Source: CBDCTM01 sp965222005
GTDB taxonomy: Bacteria > Bacteroidota > Bacteroidia > Chitinophagales > Saprospiraceae
Direction: 5' to 3'
Assembly: GCA_965222005.1 (NCBI GenBank)
Contig: CBDCTM010000001.1
Location: 1-64,000, forward strand
Length of the DNA: 64,000 bases
Within the stretch, counting starts at the first letter, position 1. Every line of letters begins with the position of its first letter. The notes beneath the pieces are model-generated. The model worked only from the letters and a program-made list of their open reading frames with translations, was not told the DNA's origin and ran no database searches. This document shows positions 34,373 to 42,000 of the stretch, in pieces. The position numbers and the translations under genes were made by a program.

Positions 34373-35713
34373 TTAAAGTCCGGCCAGGCTTTTCTTGAGC
34401 CGTTCTATTTGCCGGAGGTATTTTTTGCGAATAGGTTCAAACTCATTGGGGTATGCTTTCATGATCTGGTTGTGTACTGCTGCCCGAAAAGGCTTCGATT
34501 TTTTGTAATTCTGTAAATCGCTCCATTCTTCATTGAAATAGCGGTACTTGTTCATTTTCACATCCTTAATCATCGTTTTTTGGATGCGTGGATTGTCTTT
34601 GAAAAGCTGCTCAATGGTTTGGCTCTCTTCCCGATATTGCTCGGCGCGCAGCTTCTTGAGCTGTGCTTCAAGCAACTGCCGCTGTTGTTCGGTTTTTTCG
34701 CGGGCTTCCCGTTTGGCCGCCTTTGATTTTTGTTCCGCATCGCGCCGGGCAAACAGCTCCAGCTGGTCGATAATGCTGTGCAGATAGCCGCCGATATTGT
34801 CAATGCTCTCTCCACGCCGCTGCTTGGTGGCAAGTTGCTTTTTTACATAATCGATCCGCTGCACGATGTAGTCTTTGGGGTATTTGCCGAGGTATTTTTT
34901 TATCGTCCGGCGGGTGGTACCCCAACTGTTCACCATACGATAGAGCTCCTCTACATCGGCCTCCTCCCCTGCTTCGATTTGTTGCTGATTGGGAATGTTT
35001 GGATAGATAAAAAACTCTACGCTGAGCACCGTTTTGCGCTGTTTTTTGGCAACGCGGTATTCAAAACGGATGTCGGTGAATACGCGCAGTTCTTCCTTTG
35101 TGGGCTCCAAAACCCAGCGCTTCAGCTCATAAAATTTTTCGTATTTATTTCCGATGCCGAGGTAGAATTTGAGCCGGTCCAATGACATCTCTACTTTGCG
35201 TTGGCGCTCGTAAACTTTGAGAATTTCGTACATTCTGATGGAATGACTCTTACTGAAATTTTTGATGTTGTGCAGAGCATATTTCGTGAAATACTCTTCC
35301 AGTTGAAGAAGAAAGGGCTTTAAATTGGCATCGAAATTAAATGTAAATGTATCAGACTTGACTTTGAATTTGAGAGAGCTGATCCAGGTCATCTGGCCTT
35401 TTTCCTCCAGTTCGCCATTCTCGTCCGATTTTTCCCAATAGATGGGCGTACGGTTGAGATTATTCATAATTTCGAAAACGGCATCGCGATTGGCCAGGCG
35501 TTTTACGCCGTCGTAGTTGAGAATACGCTTAATTTCGTTGAACGACATCTCGTAGTGCCGAAAATCATTTTGGCGCATGCTGTCCAGTCGGCTGATTAAG
35601 TAGAGTACAAAGTACTGCTCGCGTTTGCCGAGCTTGTAACCGGTTTCGATTAGCCGGTTCGATTTGACGACAACCTGCTGTCCACTGTTTGAATATTTTT
35701 CTGCCACTTTCAT
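34373..35713 (-). CDS. Rep_3-like replication initiator protein
   Basis: 446 aa. Two winged-helix-type halves (about 15-130 and 140-235) as in RepB/RepE initiators: VVVKSNRLIETGYKLGKREQ cut at LGKREQYFVLYLIS, YEMSFNEIKRILNY, NFSKSHSIRMYEILK and LKRWVLEPTKEELR, the last two diagnostic of Rep_3. The C-terminal 150 residues form a charged coiled coil and basic tail, longer than in many plasmid Reps. About twelve iterons begin 53 bp upstream of its start, the classical arrangement for iteron-controlled origins, and should also give autoregulation. Together with ParA it marks a plasmid-type replicon. Confidence 0.88.
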   Translation of the reverse strand: MKVAEKYSNSGQQVVVKSNRLIETGYKLGKREQYFVLYLISRLDSMRQNDFRHYEMSFNEIKRILNYDGVKRLANRDAVFEIMNNLNRTPIYWEKSDENGELEEKGQMTWISSLKFKVKSDTFTFNFDANLKPFLLQLEEYFTKYALHNIKNFSKSHSIRMYEILKVYERQRKVEMSLDRLKFYLGIGNKYEKFYELKRWVLEPTKEELRVFTDIRFEYRVAKKQRKTVLSVEFFIYPNIPNQQQIEAGEEADVEELYRMVNSWGTTRRTIKKYLGKYPKDYIVQRIDYVKKQLATKQRRGESIDNIGGYLHSIIDQLELFARRDAEQKSKAAKREAREKTEQQRQLLEAQLKKLRAEQYREESQTIEQLFKDNPRIQKTMIKDVKMNKYRYFNEEWSDLQNYKKSKPFRAAVHNQIMKAYPNEFEPIRKKYLRQIERLKKSLAGL

Positions 35714-35765
35714 GATGCGAAAAGGATTGTTCGGTGCATAGATACAGCCATGTCGAAAACAATCA

Positions 35766-36299
35766 AATTATCACTCGACTTTTTTACACACAAAGAGGAA
35801 GAAATTGCAAAAAAGAGGAACTATCGCTCGACATTCGGAACTATTTCTCGACTTTCCCCTTTTTTTATTCCACCCCTTTGGTAAGGAGAAGCCACACTTC
35901 GTACAGGGAACTATCTCTCGACATTTAAAAAAATTGGCTTTCTTTCCGATTTGAACTATTTCTCGACTTTGGAAGACCTTGCTAAGGAGCATTTAGAACT
36001 ATTTCTCGACTTTTCTACCTGTTCTTGCTTACTTTTACAGCATTTCCTTTGCTTAGAGTAGATAAAAGAGAGCCCGGAGAAGGATAGCATAAATTGAACA
36101 AACTCTCGACATTCTCGCAGATTTACTCGACTTTGCAGAACTATTTCTCGCTCTAGCGAAACTATTTCTCGACTTTACGGAATTATCTCTCGACTTTGCT
36201 CCTCCTAAGTCTCTGTAAATCAGTAATTTATGTCGATCCTAAAAACAAAAAAGAAAAAAAGGAAAAAGAAAAACTACTTTCGGAACTAATCCTCGACTT
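35766..36299. repeat. Iteron array of a Rep_3-type replication origin
   Basis: About twelve direct copies of GGAACTATTTCTCGACTTT, at roughly 35766, 35818, 35837, 35908, 35952, 35996, 36097, 36120, 36138, 36158, 36179 and 36281. All are on the plus strand and share the core CTCGACTT or CTCGACATT. Spacing is irregular (about 19-100 bp); closest pairs are about 20 bp apart, two helical turns. Variants: the 36138 copy reads TCTCGCTCT, and the 36097 and 36120 copies have changed 5' halves. An A/T-rich run (36241-36275) lies between the last two copies and is a candidate unwinding region. I saw no cluster of TTATNCACA DnaA boxes. Confidence 0.92.
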
Positions 36300-36897
36300 C
36301 CTAGTAAATACATCCTATCTCTTCTATTCCTCTATTGTTGTTTCACATTTAACCTTTAAATTCCTTTGTATGCATCCTTATTGAATTTGTTTAAAATCTC
36401 TCCCCTATTCCGCACATCCCCTCTCTTTTTAAGTAATTAAGTAATTAAACATTAAAATGATTAAACAATTAAACGTTTAACCATTTAAATGCTGATTTAA
36501 GGGAAATGCTGTAAGGCGGAATGCCTGGCTGAATAGGTGGCTAAGACGGTTGTGGGTTTGTCGATAAGTTGTTTCGGGGGACTAGCCCAGAGTTCCTGCT
36601 GCTACTTTAGATAGTTCGCTCAACCACCTTGGGGTTTAGCTCGGGATCTATCGGGTGTTTTTCTTCAAAGTACACTTCAAATCGCGAAGTCTTGAAGTGT
36701 AATAAAGTCTGGTTGGGGGGAAAGGAAAATCTCAAAACACCAAAGATTAGCCAATTAAACGTTTAAACAACTGGTTGCCTAATGTTTGTCTGGCAGATAA
36801 AGTTGTATATAGAGCGCTTTTTGTATGGAACCCACTTGCTCTATGTGTTTTGTCGAAAAAGTGGCTCAGAGCGCTTTAAAACAGTTGAGCGAGGCAA
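36300..36897. other. Non-coding origin-proximal region
   Basis: No believable gene. It holds AT-rich words around 36430-36495, including TTAAACGTTTAA at 36469-36480; a perfect 10-bp hairpin TACACTTCAA/TTGAAGTGTA (36671-36680, 36692-36701, 11-nt loop); a second TTAAACGTTTAA site at 36755-36766; and a direct repeat AGAGCGCTTT at about 36812 and 36869. Origin accessory or partition functions are likely. Confidence 0.6.
36749..36768. promoter_or_regulatory. Candidate partition site (AGCCAATTAAACGTTTAAAC)
   Basis: Contains the palindrome TTAAACGTTTAA in the context CCAATTAAACGTTTAAA. Similar sites lie at 36466-36483, 37966-37985 (one change, ATG for ACG) and, far away, at 62683-62702. Clustering beside parA and the RHH gene suggests parS-like sites; low-complexity AT repeats are the alternative. 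Confidence 0.5.
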
Positions 36898-37197
36898 TTA
36901 TTCAATGATCTCATACTTCAGTAGAAACTCCCGGAGGGCTTGGTTGAGTATTTCATCCTGGGTGCTGTACACACCTTTGAACTTGGTGACGAGTGATACT
37001 TTGATGAGGTCTTTATACTCTTCAGGGATATGGGTATAGACCTTGGCATACTGCACACCCTCCTTCCTCCAGGTAGGCCGGCCTACTTTTTTGCGGGGTT
37101 TGGCTTCCTGAATAACTACGGGAGTAGTGGTAGGTCTTGTTTGTTGCTTTAGCTTGTTGATTGCGCCAAGTTTTGATTTGAGGTTTTTATTTGCCAT
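36898..37197 (-). CDS. Small ribbon-helix-helix-like partition protein
   Basis: 99 aa. Basic N-terminal half (KPRKKVGRPTWRKEG) and a C-terminal half with the strand-helix-helix pattern of RHH proteins: YAKVYTHIPEEYKDLIKVSL, then STQDEILNQALREFLLKYE. Its place after a short ParA matches type Ib partition systems, where such a protein binds parS and stimulates ParA. It is too short for classical ParB. It begins 50 nt after parA; an AAATGTTTAAA site lies in the gap. Confidence 0.7.
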   Translation of the reverse strand: MANKNLKSKLGAINKLKQQTRPTTTPVVIQEAKPRKKVGRPTWRKEGVQYAKVYTHIPEEYKDLIKVSLVTKFKGVYSTQDEILNQALREFLLKYEIIE

Positions 37198-37247
37198 GTT
37201 TTATTATTTAGCCAATTAATTATTTAAATGTTTAAAGGATAAAACTA

Positions 37248-37886
37248 TTAAACATTTTGCAATTTTTCAAGGATTTCGTCTCCCAGGGCTATTATTTCGT
37301 CTTGAGCTTTTTTATCCGTGCTGTCAAAAATGCTACCCGTGAGGAAGCTTCTTTGAAACTCAACTCGTTTGAAGACTTCTGCATCCAGTACATCCACCTC
37401 CTTGCTTTTCAGGTGTTCACGAATATCTTTTCGAAAGCTTTCAGATGCTGTAGTCATATTGATGACCACCCCAATTTTTAGCGTTGGTTTTACCTTGCGG
37501 ACTGCCTGAACCAGTTCAAGTGTTCCTTCTATTGCCAGCATATCGAACACGCCGGTTTTGGTAGGGATGAGTACATAATCGGAGATGAGGAAGATGTCAT
37601 TGAGGTTGGTAGATAAATAAGGGGGGGTATCGATGATGAGCACATCTTCGGTTTTTTGGATCAATTCATCAAAATGGTTAAAGGTTGAGCGGGGGATGAG
37701 GCGAATAGATTTGTACACACTTTCGTGGCCGTACGTCTGTACCAGCTGAGCAAGGGAGCCCTGTACATCAGCATCCACGATAGCGGTATTGAGCTGATTT
37801 TGGCTGTAATAACTGGCTAGATTGGCTGCGATGGTAGATTTACCCACTCCGCCTTTTTGATGGGCGATGGTAATGATAAGTGGCAT
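37248..37886 (-). CDS. parA: ParA-family partition ATPase
   Basis: 212 aa, the short form without an N-terminal HTH (type Ib). Deviant Walker A IAHQKGGVGKSTIAANLA at residues 7-24 with the signature Lys11 and Lys16; switch I AIVDADVQGS; Walker B VLIIDTPPYLS. It should move the replicon on the nucleoid together with the RHH protein. A TATATTTG promoter box and a 16-bp inverted repeat lie just upstream, probably the autoregulatory site. Confidence 0.92.
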   Translation of the reverse strand: MPLIITIAHQKGGVGKSTIAANLASYYSQNQLNTAIVDADVQGSLAQLVQTYGHESVYKSIRLIPRSTFNHFDELIQKTEDVLIIDTPPYLSTNLNDIFLISDYVLIPTKTGVFDMLAIEGTLELVQAVRKVKPTLKIGVVINMTTASESFRKDIREHLKSKEVDVLDAEVFKRVEFQRSFLTGSIFDSTDKKAQDEIIALGDEILEKLQNV

Positions 37887-37913
37887 ACTCGATTGGATTT
37901 AAGTGGTTCGAAG

Positions 37914-37921
37914 CAAATATA
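37914..37921 (-). promoter_or_regulatory. TATATTTG -7 box of parA
   Basis: Matches the TAnnTTTG consensus on the minus strand, 28 bases before the parA ATG. Confidence 0.5.
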
Positions 37922-37945
37922 GTGTACGAACAGAGGACTTCAAAG

Positions 37946-37985
37946 GTTTAAACATTTAATTATTTAACCAATTAAATGTTTAAAC
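37946..37985. promoter_or_regulatory. 16-bp inverted repeat upstream of parA (operator / parS-like)
   Basis: GTTTAAACATTTAATT (37946-37961) and AATTAAATGTTTAAAC (37970-37985) are perfect inverted copies around an 8-nt spacer. The right arm belongs to the AACCAATTAAAYGTTTAAAC motif family. It lies about 25 bp upstream of the parA -7 box, a good place for repressor and centromere binding. Confidence 0.7.
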
Positions 37986-38059
37986 AACAAAAGCGCATTA
38001 AGTCCTTTGATGGGGGTTGGGCTAGGGTGTTTTCACAAGATGAAACGAGCAAGAGCTTA

Positions 38060-38227
38060 TTGAGAGCGTGTTTGGAATTTACCCTTCGGTGCATTAGTGC
38101 AAAATTTAATTCTGTACTTCATTATTTTTCATCGCCATAGCGTTGGCTATGCCTCAAAAAAAGGCTTCGCCCAAAATTAAATTTTACTACTACTGCTTCC
38201 AAAAGCAATTTTCAAGCACGCTCTTAA
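38060..38227. repeat. 168-bp structured dispersed repeat, copy B (upstream of parA)
   Basis: About 95% identical to copy A at 20866-21033, same orientation and length. Ends TTGAGAGCGTGTTTGGAATT and a degenerate inverted partner finishing CACGCTCTTAA. The right arm has decayed (AATTTTCAAGCACG), while in copy A the left end has changed, so the two together show the ancestral terminal repeat. Confidence 0.85.
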
Positions 38228-39011
38228 TCATAAACTCACCCAAGGAAATGATTAATTAAACTCTTGCGAAAGCGAAGCGGTTACATTTGTGCAGTCCCAA
38301 AAGCTTTTGGGATTCTGTATATTATCAATTAATTGTTAATACAATTAATTGATAAAAGGAATAAAAGATTAAATGGCTAAAATAAAAAATTGAGCTCAAA
38401 TTGAATTTCCATTGGCTGGAAGACAAGAAGGTCGTCACAGTCTTAGAAAGTGATCAGGCGATGTTCAAAACGAAGCCTTGCTGCTGAAACAGGGGGAAGT
38501 CTGATTTTTTGGATGCACGAAGTGGGGGAGAATGTTTTACTTATTTAATTTTTTCTTTTAAGAAAATTTTGGATAAGTAACAATTTATTTCGTGAACAAA
38601 CTACCTTGAGACGTTCAGATTTTGGGACTTCAAAGGATTAGGTAAGCGGAGTGTCAGTCGGGCGTTGCCAATATCCAATCACTGCGGGAAGAGCCGGGCC
38701 ATTTGCAGACATACAGCCTTTCTCTTGTTTGACCATCTAAGCCTTTGGCCTTCTGACAAGTAGCGCAGCCTTGCCTTCAAGTGCCCTCCCGAATTATTGA
38801 AGCTTTCTAAGCTGCACAAGCTGCGGTTTTATACTATTCCCGACAGTTTTTCGGTTTAGTTTTTGATAATTTATACTTTTGAATCATATATAGGATATTA
38901 CGAAGCTCAAACAAACGCTGATGCACAAACACAATCACGACCCATCTGCCTATTCAGGCTGTCGGCAGTGCGTTCAGTGCACAATCAAAAGACCATAAAT
39001 ACCCATTGTCC
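38228..39011. other. Non-coding region with large palindromes between the origin module and porU2
   Basis: No supported gene in 784 bp. Contains an 18-bp perfect palindrome TCCCAAAAGCTTTTGGGA (38295-38312), a perfect 15-bp stem TTATCAATTAATTGT/ACAATTAATTGATAA with loop TAAT (38322-38355), and TTGAGCTCAA (38390-38399). The part from 38600 to 38830 has a G+C-rich gene-like look but no open frame; it could be a decayed gene. Confidence 0.6.
38874..38881 (+). promoter_or_regulatory. TACTTTTG -7 box, candidate porU2 promoter
   Basis: Fits the TAnnTTTG consensus; would give a leader of about 120 nt before ATG 39012. Confidence 0.35.
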
Positions 39012-42000
39012 ATGACACGTTTTTCCCTACTTTTCATACTTGCTGTTTGCACACTATATTCTGTCACAGGCCAAATGCCGGATGGCAAATATGGCAACGA
39101 GTGGATCGACCACAGCCAATCCTATTACAAGATTCCTGTGGCGGAAGATGGAATATTTAGAATATCGCAGCAGCAGTTGCTCAGTGCTGGAGTGCCGGTC
39201 AGCTCAATTCGTGGAGATCAATTGCAGCTTTTTTACATGGGCCAGGAGATTCCTATTTATACAACCACCGCCAATACCTTGGGAAGCAATGGCTATATCG
39301 AATTTTATGGGGAAAAGAACAGGAGCAAGCTGGACAGGCATTTGTTCCAAAACCCGGATGCTGAAATGCTCAACCCCAATTACAGCCTTTTTACCGACAC
39401 CTCTGCTTACTTTTTGACGTGGTCCGATACTCCGTCAGCAGCACGCTATGCCGTTACCAACAACAACCTCAGTGGATTGCCTGCCAAAGAATCGTACTTT
39501 ATATACAAATCCAGTCAGCTATTTACCGAAGCCTCCGCCAATGATCCCGGCCATGTAAAGCGCACGATCAACAGCGATGGCGGGGCATATTCCTATTTTG
39601 ATGTGGCGGAAGGATTTTCAAGCGGTTTTGCCAATAGCCAGACCGCCAACATCGAAGCATCACAAGCACAAACTACAGTTGCCCAAAGCCAGCTGTTAGT
39701 TCGCTTTGCATCTGACAATGGCCTACATGAAACAACCGTCAATCTAAATGGCACCCAACTCATTTCGGAGACCTACAGCGGATACCAGGTCAAGGATTAC
39801 ACTTTTGACGTCAGCACATCCGATATTGCAGGAGGTGCCGAAGTCCGGGTTGATGCACTTACAGACAATACTGACCGGATTGCATTAGCGGAGGTTAGCT
39901 TGTTATATCCACGAGCATTTAATTTTGACAACACACAACAATTTATTTTTGAAATAGAGCAGAGTGGGGGAGTGCGTTATCTGGAAATCGAGAACTTTGA
40001 TGCCGGAGGAGCCGATCCCGTTTTGTATGATATTACCAATGGGCTGCGCATCGTAGGCAAGTTGGAAGGTGGTGTAGTGCGGGTTGCTTTGCCGCCCTCC
40101 AGCCAGAACCGACAACTGATTTTGGTAAATAATAATGGTGGCGCTATAGGAGCCGGTACTCCGAAAGCTGTTTCATTTATTGACTACAGCCAGCAGGATG
40201 CCGAGTTTATTATCATCAGCCACCAAAAACTGATGAACGATGGGCAAGGGCAAAATTTTGTCCAACAATACGCCACGTATCGCAACAGCCAGCAGGGTGG
40301 GGGGTACACCACCAGTATTGTGGAGATACAGCAGCTATACGATCAATTTGCATATGGCATCAACCGCCATCCTTTGGCCATCCGCAATTTTGGCCACTAC
40401 ATCCATACCAATTGGCAAAACCCGCGATATGTATTTCTCATCGGCAAAGGGCGTACATACGATCAGGTTCGTCGCTCTGCTGATCTCAACAATCCGGATC
40501 ACCTCCCGCTATTGATTCCCACCTACGGCAAGCCCGGAAGTGATGTGATGCTGATGGGCGAAACACAAATACCGACACCCAGAATTCCTATTGGCCGGAT
40601 TGCAACCAATAGCGCACGGGAAGTAGATTTGTACCTTCGCAAGGTGAAGGAATTTGAAGCAAATGCAAATTTACCCCAAACGATTGGAGACAAATGGTGG
40701 ATGAAAAACTTGATTCACTTGGGTGGCGGAGGTCCTAGTGAGCAGGCCTTGATCAGAAACTACCTCGAGCAGATGGAAGCAGAAATTGAAAACAACCGCT
40801 TTGGAGGAAAAGTGTCGGCTTTTTACAAAACCAGTTCCGACCCGGTACAGATTTCCACCAGCGAGCGCATATTTGACCGGATCAATGATGGCGTATCCAT
40901 GATCACCTTTTTTGGTCACAGTGGTGTTAATGCTTTTGATTTCAACATCGATAACCCCGACAACTATGAAAACAAAGGCAAATATCCCTTAATGTTTTCG
41001 TTGGGATGCTTCATCGGCAACATACATACCAGCTTCCAGGGCATCAGCGAACGCTTCACCTTCAATGAAGACAAAGGAGCTATTGGTTTTGGTGCCTCCA
41101 CCAGCCTGGGCTTTCCGAGTGCTTTACGCAGTTTTATGCTCACTTATTATAAGCTATTGGGTGGGGAGCTCTACGGCTTCTCTTTGGGAGATATTCACAA
41201 AGAAGCGCTTGCTCGCCTGGCCACCAATTCAGCAGGGTTGAAGGAACTGCTTCAACAATTTACCATTCATGGCGATCCTTCGCTGCACCTCAACCCGCAT
41301 CCCGGACCGGATTATGTGGTGGATGCGAGTAGCGTGCGCTTTGAGCCCAGTGTGGTAACGGCCCAACTGGATAGTTTTGACATCGTATTTGATGTGGTAA
41401 ATATTGGACAGCATGTGGTGGATTCGATTACTATCAAGATCGAGCAACGCTTGCCCAGCGGCCAACAACAGACGATGATAGTACAAAAGACAGGCACGCC
41501 GGCATTCAAAAGTGTCCAGCAATTTCGGATGCCCTCCTTTGGCAAACAAGCCGTAGGCCTTAATACTTTCTTTGTGTCCATTGATACGGAAAACAAAGTG
41601 GACGAACTTCCCGCACCCGATGCCGAGCTCAACAATGAGCTGCGCAGCAATCTGGGCAGTCTGGGAAAAGACCTTTACATAGCTGACAATAGCGTGACGC
41701 CGATCTTCCCGCAAAACTTCGGTATTGTAAATGCCCAGGATGTTACCCTAAAAGCATCTACCGGCAATGCTCTGGCCCCGGAGCGCAAGTACATCATCCA
41801 GCTGGACACAACGGAACTCTTCAACAGCCTCTTCAAAAAGCAAACAGAAATCACCCAACTTGGCGGTGTGATCGAATGGCAGCCCAATGTGCCGATGGAG
41901 GAAGAGACTGTTTATTACTGGCGTATCAGTCCCGATAGCACTTCGGCGGAAGTTGGCTATCTGTGGGAATCGAGTTCTTTTGTATATCTGCCCAATAGCT

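Noticed and set aside
35766..36299. CRISPR array
   Set aside because: Repeats are short (19 bp), degenerate, irregularly spaced and next to a Rep gene; no cas genes. They are iterons.
36196..36384. 62-codon plus-strand open frame in the origin
   Set aside because: Spans A-rich DNA and the last iteron; Lys/Glu run from low-complexity sequence, no promoter or homologous feature.
35714..39011. Chromosomal DnaA-type origin
   Set aside because: No dnaA gene and no cluster of TTATNCACA boxes were seen; the evidence points to Rep/iteron initiation.
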